Numbered from the stretch's first letter, positions 22,032 to 30,713 are shown. The stretch is DNA of 42,321 nucleotides from a virus (IMGVR_UViG_3300031746_000055:1-42321); one strand, 5' to 3'. Program-made: numbers and translations. Notes: generated by a model not told the origin, from the sequence alone.

Positions 22032-24338
22032 ATGGTTAGTATTTTAATCCTTTGCTATGGACAAATCACCTATACCAAACAATGCCTAAAAAGCCTCTTT
22101 GAGTTCACTTCGCAAGTAAAGACGCCTTTTGAGGCAGTCGTAGTGGACAATGGGTCGGTTGATGGCACAAGAGAATATCTGCAAGGTCTTGAGAGTGCAG
22201 GTAAGATTAAGGCGATATATAATCAGGACAATAGGGGTTTCCCGGCAGCCAACAATCAAGCGGCCAAGGTTGCCACAGGTGAATACCTATGTTTGCTTAA
22301 TAACGACACAATCCTTACTGATGGTTGGCTAGAAAAACTTCTTCGTTGCATAAAATCAGATAGTCAACTTGCCGCAGTGGGCCCCTATACTTCGTTTTCT
22401 TCTGGTTATCAACAAGTGCATCCACAACCTAATTATCGGGGAGAAGAAGAATTAAAGAAATATGCGGAGAAATTTAATGGAGAAGAGAAGTATGTGGATT
22501 TTCTGGTGTTCTTTTGCGTACTGATAAAGCGCAAGATATGGGATGAGATGGGTGGTCTGGATGAGGACTTTGGCCAGGGGTGCTTCGAGGACAATCTTTT
22601 TAATTATCGTTGTCTTGAGAAAGGTTACAAACTCAAAGTAGCCGGGGATTGTTTTATTCATCACTATGCTGGGATTACATTTAACACGAAAGACCCTAAG
22701 AAACTCAAAGAATATGCCTCGCTTATGGCACGCAACCAGAAGATATTCCTAAAGAAGATAGAGAGATATGAAACGGTATCTTTATGTATGATTGTAAGCG
22801 ACCAAGAAAAACCGGAAACCCTAAAGAAATGCTTGGATAGTATCTATGAGTGGGTGGATGAGATTTGTATTGTATTTAATTATAAATGGTTTAAGAATAT
22901 ATGGAAATTAAAGATGTTTAAACAACTTGTGGATAGTTATCGTAATATAATTATTATACCTACTAAAGACAAATTGCTATTGGAAAGTTCTAACATATCA
23001 GGTAACGATGTGTTGACAGGAAATGAAGAAGAGTTATTCTTTGGTTATAAATTTAGAACCCAAATCGAAACTCAATATTTTAAATTCACTAACTTCTCCG
23101 ATATGCGCAACAAATCCCTTGCTATGGCTACAAGTCGGTATGTTCTTTGGCTTGACTGTGATGATAAAATGATATCTCCTGCTAGTATTCGAGACCTCAT
23201 ACTCAAGAATCCACACATAGATGTGTTTAAGGTTAAGATATTGTCTTATACCGAAATCAAGACCATAGAAACTATCATCCACAACCGGCTATTCCGTAGG
23301 GTGAAAGACGGCAAAACCCCCTATTGGGTTAATTCTTGCCACGAAGATATTTCCTACTCGATGAATGAATTAAAATATACCTACGCCATAACTGACCTGA
23401 CTATAAAGCATTTCGGCTATCTAAACCCAAAGGCCTGGTTAGCCAAGAACAAGCGTAACCTGAAACTTATGCTTGAGGATATAGCCGAGATAAAAAATGA
23501 AATAGAAAAATTTCCTGTAGTAATTGAAGAGATTAAAGAAAAACGAGAAGGCCGCCTAAGTATGATTTACTATGGCTTAGTGAATGCCTATATCATACTA
23601 GCAAGTGTGATGAAGCCTAAGCAGAAACACGATACTCTTGTTCAAGCATTGAATACAACCGATGAATGTATTAAATTACTCAAGAACGAAGATCCGCTTA
23701 TGGCAAAGATGTGGATGCTACGCGGAACGGTCTGTATGGATGCTGGGCAGGAACTAGCGGCCAAGCAGTCATATCACAAGGCTTATGACGAATTCAAGCA
23801 GCCAGAAGCAGGAATAAATTTATCTCACATATACCTTGGTGAAAAGAAGTGGAATAAGGTGATAGAGATACTTGATGAGATAAACGCCAAATACAAGGGG
23901 GCATACCCTTTTGGTAGCCTTTCGCATGACCCTGTTCAGATGCACACTTTGCTTTTAGAGAAACTCGGCCATGCCTGGGCAAACAAGGCGCAGGAATGTA
24001 AGTCTAACCCGGAGGCTTTTGACGAATATATGAAGAAAGCCGAAGGCTACTACCGTGAATGCCTGAATATCCGGCCGAAGTTAGAAGTAGCGAATCTGCT
24101 TGTGCAGATACTCTGTAATACAAATCGGGTAGATGAGGCGGCGCATCTTATCATAAAGGCGGTGAATACTTGGCCGGGTTATTTTCTTGGATGGTATCAT
24201 CTGGGAGAATATGAACTCTTAAATAAGAGAAAATACACAGCGCGACTTTTTTACAAAGAAGCGTTAAGGCTCAAGCCGGAGCATAAAGAAAGTTTGAAGA
24301 ATTTGAGGGCGATAGAACAAAATAAGGAGATAAAATAG
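22032..24338 (+). CDS. Tandem GT2 glycosyltransferase with C-terminal TPR region
   Basis: The 768-residue protein has two family-2 glycosyltransferase domains. The first (about 1-220) shows V-V-V-D-N-G-S-V-D-G-T near residue 38, L-L-N-N-D-T near 89 as the metal-binding DxD equivalent, and 'GGLDEDFGQGCFEDNLFNYRC'. The second (about 245-430) begins 'VSLCMIVSDQEKPETLKKCL' and has L-W-L-D-C-D-D near 372. The rest (about 480-760) is TPR-like, with W-x-x-L/G and A-x-x-x-Y-x-x-A helices such as 'AWANKAQECKSNPEAFDEYM'. It probably modifies a surface glycan or a virion protein. The ribosome site is AAAGGAGTATTTA. Confidence 0.9.
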   Translation: MVSILILCYGQITYTKQCLKSLFEFTSQVKTPFEAVVVDNGSVDGTREYLQGLESAGKIKAIYNQDNRGFPAANNQAAKVATGEYLCLLNNDTILTDGWLEKLLRCIKSDSQLAAVGPYTSFSSGYQQVHPQPNYRGEEELKKYAEKFNGEEKYVDFLVFFCVLIKRKIWDEMGGLDEDFGQGCFEDNLFNYRCLEKGYKLKVAGDCFIHHYAGITFNTKDPKKLKEYASLMARNQKIFLKKIERYETVSLCMIVSDQEKPETLKKCLDSIYEWVDEICIVFNYKWFKNIWKLKMFKQLVDSYRNIIIIPTKDKLLLESSNISGNDVLTGNEEELFFGYKFRTQIETQYFKFTNFSDMRNKSLAMATSRYVLWLDCDDKMISPASIRDLILKNPHIDVFKVKILSYTEIKTIETIIHNRLFRRVKDGKTPYWVNSCHEDISYSMNELKYTYAITDLTIKHFGYLNPKAWLAKNKRNLKLMLEDIAEIKNEIEKFPVVIEEIKEKREGRLSMIYYGLVNAYIILASVMKPKQKHDTLVQALNTTDECIKLLKNEDPLMAKMWMLRGTVCMDAGQELAAKQSYHKAYDEFKQPEAGINLSHIYLGEKKWNKVIEILDEINAKYKGAYPFGSLSHDPVQMHTLLLEKLGHAWANKAQECKSNPEAFDEYMKKAEGYYRECLNIRPKLEVANLLVQILCNTNRVDEAAHLIIKAVNTWPGYFLGWYHLGEYELLNKRKYTARLFYKEALRLKPEHKESLKNLRAIEQNKEIK

Positions 24339-24340
24339 AT

Positions 24341-24649
24341 ATGGCGAAACTAAACGACGCTTACAGAGAGCAAATTCGCAATATGCACAAGGATGGCAAG
24401 AAATATCACGAAATCAGGGATTTTTTCAGGGAGAACTATAAACTTACTTTATATGACGCCCAGATTGCCGCAACGATGCGCGAACCTAAAGTCTTTGGGA
24501 TAAAGGCATCAAAACATAAAGACAAGAAAAAAGTATCGAAGGTAGTAATCCAAGAGGCTCCCAAAGATGAGTTTGTCTTGTATGTAAGGGCGGCTTTTGA
24601 TATCTATAAGAAAAGGTTTCTTAGGGAAGTGGAGGAAGTAATTTCCTAA
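24341..24649 (+). CDS. Small HTH-like protein
   Basis: The 102-residue product has an N-terminal segment 'DAYREQIRNMHKDGKKYHEIRDFFREN' reminiscent of a Hin/resolvase-like helix-turn-helix, then a basic linker and a helical tail. It starts two bases after the glycosyltransferase stop. It may be a small DNA-binding or terminase-associated factor. Confidence 0.5.
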   Translation: MAKLNDAYREQIRNMHKDGKKYHEIRDFFRENYKLTLYDAQIAATMREPKVFGIKASKHKDKKKVSKVVIQEAPKDEFVLYVRAAFDIYKKRFLREVEEVIS

Positions 24650-24802
24650 ATGCTAGAAGATAAAGAAGGGCAGATTATAAAGGAACTCAAGCGCAGGGCC
24701 GAAACTGATATAAAATTTGGGAAAATAGTGGTTGAGTTTATTATTCATCAAGGAAAAATCTCAAGTGCGGAAATATTAGAACAACGAGTAAAATTAGGAT
24801 AG
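24650..24802 (+). CDS. 50-residue helical protein
   Basis: The ATG at 24650 directly follows the upstream stop. The product (MLEDKEGQIIKELKRRAETD...) is charged and helical and ends before a terminator-like RNA structure at 24850. Not recognised. Confidence 0.5.
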   Translation: MLEDKEGQIIKELKRRAETDIKFGKIVVEFIIHQGKISSAEILEQRVKLG

Positions 24803-24849
24803 AGAGAAAAATGATTGGAAGAGATGAAAATGGAAGAAACTAAATAGCG

Positions 24850-24922
24850 CTGACTTGTCAGTCAAGAGGCCGAAGGTATTAAGATGCGTTTCTTAGTAAG
24901 AGCGCACGCCTTCGGTTTTTTA
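24850..24922 (+). terminator. Hairpin plus nested Rho-independent terminator
   Basis: A small perfect hairpin CTGAC-TT-GTCAG (24850-24861) is followed by CCGAAGG (24870-24876) pairing with CCTTCGG (24909-24915) and a T tract through 24921. Inside the large loop lie TGCG/CGCA (24885-24888/24903-24906) and TCTTA-G-TAAGA (24891-24901). It separates the accessory region from the packaging genes. Confidence 0.75.
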
Positions 24923-24927
24923 TTTAT

Positions 24928-25149
24928 ATGGTAAAAGAAAAGATATGCCAGTTTAAAATGATAAAAGTAAATGTGCCGCAGAAATTCCTTATCAAATGCT
25001 TTCACCATAAAGGATACCTTTCTCAAGAAAAAAGTCATAAAATTGGCCAGAAATTGAAGGAAATCGAACAAGCCCTTTTAAGGTTGAACCACCTACGTTC
25101 TATCGTCGATATAATATGGCTAAAGTGTCAGGGAAAAAAGGGTGATTAG
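24928..25149 (+). CDS. Possible 73-residue basic protein
   Basis: An open frame directly after the terminator encodes a basic product with a helical C-terminal part (QEKSHKIGQKLKEIEQALLR). There is no ribosome site for the first ATG, and the complement also has an open frame, so coding is doubtful. If real, the ATG at 24958 is an alternative start. Confidence 0.3.
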   Translation: MVKEKICQFKMIKVNVPQKFLIKCFHHKGYLSQEKSHKIGQKLKEIEQALLRLNHLRSIVDIIWLKCQGKKGD

Positions 25150-25183
25150 TTGATTTAATTTATTGGTAATATAGACTTTATAT

Positions 25184-25254
25184 TAGAGGCACAAGCGAGG
25201 GGATCAAGTAAGAAAATGCTATTAAGCCAAGAGCCTCTATCCTATGTGCCTCTA
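25184..25254 (+). ncRNA. Possible structured RNA upstream of the small-terminase gene
   Basis: TAGAGGCACA (25184-25193) pairs perfectly with TGTGCCTCTA (25245-25254), a 10-bp closing stem around about 50 bases. The 5' arm can also pair with a second copy of GCCTCT inside the loop (25233-25238), so two folds compete. No T tract follows, so it is not a standard terminator. It lies in the 132-base gap before the terminase genes. Confidence 0.35.
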
Positions 25255-25281
25255 TAAATTTATAAGTAATTTATAAGAAAT

Positions 25282-25671
25282 ATGCGAACTCAAGCACAAT
25301 TAGCAAATCTTAGGCCACTTAGAAAAGGACATCCTCTGATTGGTGGTGGTAATACTGGGAATAAAGGCCCATACCTAACCTGCCTTCTTAAAAGACTTAT
25401 TGAAAAGAAAATCCGCTATGAAGACCCTGAAACCCAAAAGAAAATTAAAGGCACAGTTAAAGACGCAATCATCTGGCGTTATATTCTTAATGCAACACAA
25501 GGGGAAACACAGGCAATAGAAGGTATATTCGATAGGGTAGATGGCAAACTAGGCACAAACGGAAATGGAAAAGGAGGGATATCTGCAGTTATCATCAACA
25601 TTAGAAATCAATCTGGACTACTTAGCCCAGCCGAAGCAAGCACTATTCCATCAGAACGAAGCCAAGTATAG
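25282..25671 (+). CDS. Putative small terminase-like protein
   Basis: The 129-residue product opens with Q-L-A-N-L-R-P-L-R-K-G-H-P, the pattern of DUF5681-like phage proteins often found just upstream of the large terminase. A helical core with 'GTVKDAIIWRYILNATQGETQAIEGIFDRVDGK' follows. This suggests a DNA-recognition subunit of the packaging motor. Its 3' end overlaps the large terminase frame by up to 107 bases. The small-terminase role is inferred from position and pattern. Confidence 0.6.
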   Translation: MRTQAQLANLRPLRKGHPLIGGGNTGNKGPYLTCLLKRLIEKKIRYEDPETQKKIKGTVKDAIIWRYILNATQGETQAIEGIFDRVDGKLGTNGNGKGGISAVIINIRNQSGLLSPAEASTIPSERSQV

Positions 25672-26902
25672 ATTATTTATTGGTGCGTGGAGGTCGGGTA
25701 AAACTTTTGCTGGTTGCCAAGAGGCATTAAAGAAATCTATCATCTTCCCTGGAAATTGCGGAGTGATAGGCCGCAAGGATTTTACTGACTTGCGCGATAC
25801 CACTCTCAAAACTTTCCTTGAAATCTGCCCAGAAGATTTTATTGCTAATTACAATAAGACAGAACACCATATCAAATTCGTCAATGGCTCAGAGTTATAC
25901 TTCCGGGAATTAAAAGATCGTACCGGCTTAGGCTCTCTTAACTTGGGATGGTTTTACATAGATGAGGCAGAAGAGATAGAAGAGAATATTTTTACTATGC
26001 TACAAGGACGCCTTTCTCTTAAGGGCGTAGGAAAAACATCTGGATGGCTTACCTCAAACCCCCCGAATGAAAACCATTGGATATATAATCAATTTGAATT
26101 ATCTCACGACTTAGAGTTTTTTACTATCCACGCCTCAACTTACGAAAACAAGGAACATCTGCCACTTGGTTATATTGAAGACCTAGAGAAACTTCCACCT
26201 TCTTGGCGCAAGAAATATCTTGAAGGTCAGTATGGTTTTACTCCCGATGGTGTGCCTTACTATCAAGGTTATCTGGAACATCTACACAAGAAATCATTAT
26301 CATTTAATCCTCAACTCCCCTTACATTGTGGTTGGGATTCAGGCCGCAGACATCCGGCCTTTGTGGCAACACAATGGGATGGTAAACACTGGAAGATACT
26401 AGCAGAGATACTTGGGAGCAATATCGGGATAGAGAGATTTGTAGATACGCAGGTTGTTCCTCTTATCAACACTAAATTCATTGGCGCAAATTGTATTCAT
26501 TGTGCTGGGCCTGAATTTATGCAAGTCAACGACAAATCAGATTTTACTTCCTACCAAATCTTGCAATCAAAAAATATACAACTTCATATTAAGCACTCCG
26601 AATACTCCTTACGGAAACAGATAATTGAAAAGAAGATTAACTCAATCATAGATGGCGAACCTTGCCTACAAGTAAATAATTCTTGCCGGATAATTAACGA
26701 TGGCTTCTTAGGTGGTTATAGATATCCCACAGTAAAAGAAGGTCAGGAGTTCGGGGCAAGAAAAGAACTCCCCTGGAAAGATGGTTTCTATGAACATCCA
26801 ATGAACGCAATGGAATATATTGCTATACAGATATTCTCACCCATAGAAACAAAACATAAACCATCTCAACCCCAAAACTTTAAATCCATAAGCAGTCTGT
26901 AA
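25565..26902 (+). CDS. terL: Large terminase subunit (ATPase/nuclease)
   Basis: The 445-residue protein drives DNA packaging. Walker A is G-A-W-R-S-G-K-T (residues 40-47) and Walker B is W-F-Y-I-D-E (129-134). The C-terminal RNase H-like nuclease begins at 'LHCGWDSGRRHPAF', with the first catalytic Asp near residue 258. The listed ATG at 25565 overlaps the small-terminase-like gene. A perfect AAGGAGGG ribosome site lies inside this frame at 25571-25578 and would serve a non-ATG start such as CTG at 25583, so the exact N-terminus is open. Confidence 0.92.
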   Translation: MEKEGYLQLSSTLEINLDYLAQPKQALFHQNEAKYRLFIGAWRSGKTFAGCQEALKKSIIFPGNCGVIGRKDFTDLRDTTLKTFLEICPEDFIANYNKTEHHIKFVNGSELYFRELKDRTGLGSLNLGWFYIDEAEEIEENIFTMLQGRLSLKGVGKTSGWLTSNPPNENHWIYNQFELSHDLEFFTIHASTYENKEHLPLGYIEDLEKLPPSWRKKYLEGQYGFTPDGVPYYQGYLEHLHKKSLSFNPQLPLHCGWDSGRRHPAFVATQWDGKHWKILAEILGSNIGIERFVDTQVVPLINTKFIGANCIHCAGPEFMQVNDKSDFTSYQILQSKNIQLHIKHSEYSLRKQIIEKKINSIIDGEPCLQVNNSCRIINDGFLGGYRYPTVKEGQEFGARKELPWKDGFYEHPMNAMEYIAIQIFSPIETKHKPSQPQNFKSISSL

Positions 26903-26911
26903 GGAGAAGAT

Positions 26912-28921
26912 ATGCAAATGTTGACTGACCCAAAGATAAATGTTGAGAGTTCTGTTGCTAAAAATATCGCCCAGATAATTTGTAAAGAGATTAAGGACTC
27001 TTTCTCCGGAAACGACAAACGCTACAAACTTGCCGAACGCTGTGAACATCAATATCAACAGATGACGAAATGGGATGTGGCGGGCAAGGAATGTGATGTG
27101 CCCTGGAAAGGTGCGTCTAATTACTTCGTAGCCCTGACTGAATGGATAGTAGATGCTATCTGGGCCCGACTTATGAATATATTATTTTCACAACAACCTT
27201 ATATGAAAGCAAAAGGCGTAGAGGCTTCTGATGTAGGCAAACAGGATGCAGTAACCGATTTTACCGATATGACCTTGCGCGAAAAAGTAAAGTTATACGA
27301 AAACTCAAATTTCTTTTTCAAGCAGATGATTAAACTTCCCTTTGCCGTACTTAAGTTTTGCTGGGTGCAGGAATATGACAGGATGATTACAAAAGAAAGT
27401 GCGATTGTATTTGTAAATCAGGCAACGGGTGATCAACAGATGGTGCTTCCCGATGACCCAGAGATACAGATTAAACAGGCAGAGTTTATGATGAACGGCT
27501 ACCAACAATCAGATAATCAGGATGTCTGGGTAGTGCAAGATGAAGAATTGATAAACGCTCCGCAATTAAAATATATCCGCTTTAAGGATTATGTCTATTC
27601 ACAACATGCCAAAAGAAATCAAAGATTATTCTGGGAAGGTGATAGGTTTTGGTTAACCATAAATGAGATGATGCTTAAAGCCCAACAGGAAAAGTTTATC
27701 CAAGATAGCGTAGATAAGGTGAGAACGCAACGCAGAGACTCAACCAAGTCAGGCGTAGATGCAGTGGTAGCAGACAGGGAAAGTTTATTAGAGTGCTTTC
27801 ATTGGTATGGCCGCCTGCCTTTCAATAAGAATAACGAGATAGACTTCCAAGACCAAGAGGCGATTGAGCAAGAAGTATATTGTGTCGTTTCTTTTAAGGA
27901 AGAAGAACTCTTAGAGATAAACCATTGGTACTACCGCAGGAAACCCTGGCCGGATAGGGTCTATATCAGGGGTGAGTTTGAGGAAACAGAGGAATTTGAA
28001 GGTCGCTCAATGTGCCAGAAGTTATTCAAGACACAGACCGAACTGAATGACTTCCATAAGACCCTGATGGATAACGCCTGGCTTGCTATGCAGAAGATAT
28101 TCGTTAAGAAAAGGACACTTACAGGCGAGGACTGGGAGAAACCTACAGTATATCCCGGCGCTATGTGGGAAGAAGATATGGCAGGGGATGTCCGGGTGCT
28201 TGAGGTTGGCGATATTAAGGCAATAGGGATAGAGTTAGAGCAGATGCTTCTTAACTTCGCAGAACGCATAAGCAACATAACCAGTTGGAATGTAGGCACA
28301 AAGCCACAACAAGAAGGCGGAAAGACCACTGCAACGCAATTCTCCGGCATAATTCAGGAAGGCAACATAGGCAGGGAGCCATTATTGCAACGTTGTTATC
28401 TAATCCTAAAGAAAATCTGCCAATGGAATTATGATTATTACTATGAACGTATGCCAGAGGGCCTTGAACGCAGGATTTTAGGCGATACAGGAGAACCGAT
28501 ATTCCCGACACAAGAGAATATGCCTATCTACGCAGAGAAAGGAATAAACCCGACTTGGCGGCAAGATGATATCGCAGGGCAATTTGATTTTAACTGGTCA
28601 GGAACATCGCAGAACTCCGACCAGCAATGGAATATCCTTGTGGCGAATGACCTGATGGACAAATACCTTCCGCATCCGATGATACAGGGCAATATGCTTG
28701 CGACTTGGGAGATACTCAAAGAAGGGCTTATTGCAAGAGGCAAAAAAGACTGGCAGACGATACTACCACCTAAACAGGCGATTATTGCGGAGATGAAAAA
28801 AATGGCTCAAGAGGCACAGGCACAAAGAGGAATGCCGCCAAATAAACTCGGACAGCCAAGTGCGCAACCAAATCCGCAGGTTATAGAGGCGATTAGGCAG
28901 AGGGCAATGCAAGGTGCTTAA
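26912..28921 (+). CDS. Portal protein
   Basis: The 669-residue protein directly follows the large terminase with an AAGGAGAAG ribosome site. It fits the P22/podovirus-like large portal type: an N-terminal 'WDVAGKECDVPWKGASNYFVALTEWIVDAIWARL', a middle wing region, and 'TQTELNDFHKTLMDNAWLAMQK' with 'NFAERISNITSWNVGT' for the stem and clip helices. The C-terminus is P/Q-rich. It forms the dodecameric vertex through which DNA enters. It lacks the DERG-type leader found on the capsid and scaffold. Confidence 0.8.
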   Translation: MQMLTDPKINVESSVAKNIAQIICKEIKDSFSGNDKRYKLAERCEHQYQQMTKWDVAGKECDVPWKGASNYFVALTEWIVDAIWARLMNILFSQQPYMKAKGVEASDVGKQDAVTDFTDMTLREKVKLYENSNFFFKQMIKLPFAVLKFCWVQEYDRMITKESAIVFVNQATGDQQMVLPDDPEIQIKQAEFMMNGYQQSDNQDVWVVQDEELINAPQLKYIRFKDYVYSQHAKRNQRLFWEGDRFWLTINEMMLKAQQEKFIQDSVDKVRTQRRDSTKSGVDAVVADRESLLECFHWYGRLPFNKNNEIDFQDQEAIEQEVYCVVSFKEEELLEINHWYYRRKPWPDRVYIRGEFEETEEFEGRSMCQKLFKTQTELNDFHKTLMDNAWLAMQKIFVKKRTLTGEDWEKPTVYPGAMWEEDMAGDVRVLEVGDIKAIGIELEQMLLNFAERISNITSWNVGTKPQQEGGKTTATQFSGIIQEGNIGREPLLQRCYLILKKICQWNYDYYYERMPEGLERRILGDTGEPIFPTQENMPIYAEKGINPTWRQDDIAGQFDFNWSGTSQNSDQQWNILVANDLMDKYLPHPMIQGNMLATWEILKEGLIARGKKDWQTILPPKQAIIAEMKKMAQEAQAQRGMPPNKLGQPSAQPNPQVIEAIRQRAMQGA

Positions 28922-29093
28922 TATAGACGAAGAATTAAAGCAGAATGATGTAATGTGGAATTCGACAATGAATTCTATCTTAAAAGTCCCTGAAAATGAA
29001 TTATGGAAATATATAAATGTCTGTCGAACTCTTACAGAAGGAAGGAATAGGTTGCTTAACTTAAGGGAGAAAAATGCTGGGACAATGGTTTAA
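28914..29093 (+). CDS. 59-residue protein of unknown function
   Basis: A GTG overlapping the portal stop opens a 59-residue frame (MLNIDEELKQNDVMWNSTMN...). It is helical and charged, and it overlaps the start of the next gene by 20 bases, so it would be translated by coupling. The ribosome site is weak. Not recognised. Confidence 0.45.
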   Translation: MLNIDEELKQNDVMWNSTMNSILKVPENELWKYINVCRTLTEGRNRLLNLREKNAGTMV

Positions 29094-29424
29094 GCCAAAA
29101 CCAAAGGCAACGGACGAACAGATAAAAGTTGAACGCGAGAAGTGGCTTCAGGCAATGTTGGATAAATCTGTGGAAATAAAGCGATTGATTTTATCTAATA
29201 AATCCGGCTGGGCAGAATTCTCTCTATTGATATCTGACTACATAGATAAAGCCAAGAAGCGCAAAGCTATTACTGCACTTGACAGGGCAACCGAGACCGA
29301 CATATTCCAATTAAAATTATTAGACCATGAAATATATATATTGAGTTGGGTATTGAAGATACCAGAGCAGTTTATCGGGCAGGTCGAGGCAGAGATTAAA
29401 AAAGAACGGGAGAAGGAGGAATGA
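29074..29424 (+). CDS. Small helical head-region protein
   Basis: The 116-residue product is helical and charged (LQAMLDKSVEIKRLIL, QFIGQVEAEIKKEREKEE). Position between portal and scaffold suggests a head-assembly or host-takeover role. An AGGGAGAAAA ribosome site precedes the ATG. Family not recognised. Confidence 0.6.
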   Translation: MLGQWFKPKPKATDEQIKVEREKWLQAMLDKSVEIKRLILSNKSGWAEFSLLISDYIDKAKKRKAITALDRATETDIFQLKLLDHEIYILSWVLKIPEQFIGQVEAEIKKEREKEE

Positions 29425-29621
29425 TGGAAGAATTAAATGCATTGGTGTCGAGATTAAAGGCAATTATAACAGAAATTGAAGTTGTGATAGCTGGGCAACC
29501 CAAGAAGAAACTCTCCAAAGAGGAATATCTTGCTAAGTCAGAGGATGAAAGAACCAAGTATGACGCAGAGCAGATGAAAGAAGAACCAAAAGAAGAAGAA
29601 AAAGGAGAAGGAGAGGAATAA
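29421..29621 (+). CDS. Small acidic protein sharing a motif with the scaffold C-terminus
   Basis: The 66-residue product has an N-terminal helix, then K-K-L-S-K-E-E-Y-L-A-K-S at about residues 29-40, then an E/K-rich tail. The same motif, K-L-S-K-E-E-Y-L-A-L-S, lies near the C-terminus of the scaffold-like protein at 31029. Because scaffold C-termini usually bind capsid, this small protein may bind the same site. It overlaps the preceding gene by four bases, with an AGAAGGAGGAATG start. Confidence 0.6.
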   Translation: MMEELNALVSRLKAIITEIEVVIAGQPKKKLSKEEYLAKSEDERTKYDAEQMKEEPKEEEKGEGEE

Positions 29622-29852
29622 ATGCTTATTTATGAGGATTTTTTTACTCTTTCTGACGAATTTTATTCTGTTCAAGAAAATAAAAATAAAAGATTCTCGC
29701 TCTCATTGTCAATGGCAGAGGCGATGAGATTAACTTGGAATACTGAATTTTTAAATTTAATACAAAGTGTGGACAATCTAAATAATTTTCTAAATGGCAA
29801 AATTGAAGTGCCATTCCATGGAGTATTTTTAAAGGTGCAAGGAGGTGAATAA
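29622..29852 (+). CDS. Small protein of unknown function
   Basis: The 76-residue product (MLIYEDFFTLSDEFYSVQEN...) is mixed helix and strand with no recognisable domain. It begins right after the previous stop with an AAGGAGAAGGAGAGG ribosome site. Confidence 0.55.
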   Translation: MLIYEDFFTLSDEFYSVQENKNKRFSLSLSMAEAMRLTWNTEFLNLIQSVDNLNNFLNGKIEVPFHGVFLKVQGGE

Positions 29853-30008
29853 ATGCCCTTAACTAAATCAGGTCAAACTGTTTTGGGTAATATGAAAAAA
29901 GAATACGGCGAGAAGAAAGGTGAAGATGTATTCTACGCCTCAATCAATAAAGGCAAGGCAGGTTCAAGTGAATGGCATAAAACTAAGTTAGGACAACACC
30001 ACAAATGA
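29853..30008 (+). CDS. 51-residue phage protein with KTKLGQHHK tail
   Basis: The frame has an AAGGAGGTG ribosome site and encodes M-P-L-T-K-S-G-Q-T-V-L-G-N-M-K-K-E-Y-G ... V-F-Y-A-S-I-N-K-G-K, a pattern common to small conserved phage head-region proteins. It ends K-T-K-L-G-Q-H-H-K, almost identical to the tail of the next gene product. Its stop overlaps the next start. Confidence 0.7.
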   Translation: MPLTKSGQTVLGNMKKEYGEKKGEDVFYASINKGKAGSSEWHKTKLGQHHK

Positions 30009-30148
30009 ACGGAATTACTGAAAAGAAAAAACCCATCATTCTCCCAGACGGAACTGAAGTATCACAAGAGGAACTTGACAAAATGGACGATACACACCGA
30101 TGGAGCAAGGATTCCAAGAAAACAAAGTTAGGGCAAAAACATAAATGA
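30005..30148 (+). CDS. 47-residue protein with KTKLGQKHK tail
   Basis: The product begins MNGITEKKKPIILPDGTEVS, is otherwise unlike its upstream neighbour, yet ends with the same R-W-S-K ... K-T-K-L-G-Q-K-H-K tail. It overlaps the preceding gene and the peptidase gene (ATGA). The shared tails suggest a common binding partner or an exchanged C-terminal module. Confidence 0.6.
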   Translation: MNGITEKKKPIILPDGTEVSQEELDKMDDTHRWSKDSKKTKLGQKHK

Positions 30149-30510
30149 CCACTTATATTTTTATCTTACTGATGGCATTTTTCTGTTTCACCGATATTAA
30201 GTATTATACTATCTCGAATTGGGTGATATTACCAGCAATTATTTTAGGTGGGATACTGACAGGTTATTGGTTGCCTACGATTGTTATGTTTTTATTAGGC
30301 GCATTATTATTCAAACAGGAAAGACTCTGCGGTGGTGATGTAAAATTGATGGCGATGGCAGGGGCGTTCTTGGGGGTAAAGGGATTATTCGCTTTTATGT
30401 TATCACGATGTTTTATCTGGCTTTATAGGATTATCAAAAAGGAAACTAGGATATTGCCATATGCACCTTTCATCGGATTGGCGAGTATTCCGTTTTTATG
30501 GATAAGATAG
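30145..30510 (+). CDS. Miniature type IV prepilin peptidase-like protein (A24 family)
   Basis: The 121-residue polytopic membrane protein has both aspartate motifs of A24 aspartyl peptidases: F-T-D-I-K-Y-Y-T-I-S-N with Asp17 after the first helix, and C-G-G-D-V-K-L-M-A-M-A-G-A-F-L-G with Asp65. Its C-terminal L-P-Y-A-P-F-I-G-L-A-S matches the 'iPyGpfia' element of TadV/CpaA-type enzymes. The first Gly of GxGD is Cys here. It is shorter than cellular A24 enzymes and has no N-terminal zinc/methylase domain. It is the only peptidase candidate in the head operon and lies two genes before the scaffold and capsid, both of which carry DERG-type leaders. Host-pilus interference is the alternative. 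Confidence 0.8.
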   Translation: MTTYIFILLMAFFCFTDIKYYTISNWVILPAIILGGILTGYWLPTIVMFLLGALLFKQERLCGGDVKLMAMAGAFLGVKGLFAFMLSRCFIWLYRIIKKETRILPYAPFIGLASIPFLWIR

Positions 30511-30713
30511 AATTACTGATAAAATTATTGAAGGAGTTATTTACTAAACATTATACAGGTCAACTCCGTCTTAACTTCCACGAAGGGAATTTGTCGGAAA
30601 AGATTGAGAAGAAGGACAGTATAAAATTAATTGAAGAATGTATATGTGGACATAATGGAATAACAACTATAAGTCATATAGATTTAATTTCACCACCCGA
30701 AAGGAAGGAGTAA
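30498..30713 (+). CDS. Small protein of unknown function
   Basis: The 71-residue product starts inside the end of the peptidase gene (13-base overlap). The N-terminus is a charged helix and it has two cysteines (ECICGHNG). A possible regulator or partner of the peptidase. Not recognised. Confidence 0.5.
   Translation: MDKIELLIKLLKELFTKHYTGQLRLNFHEGNLSEKIEKKDSIKLIEECICGHNGITTISHIDLISPPERKE

Noticed and set aside
25184-25254. Possible tRNA
   Set aside because: The 10-bp terminal stem and about 70-base length suggested a tRNA, but there is no T arm with GTTCRANNC and no anticodon arm.
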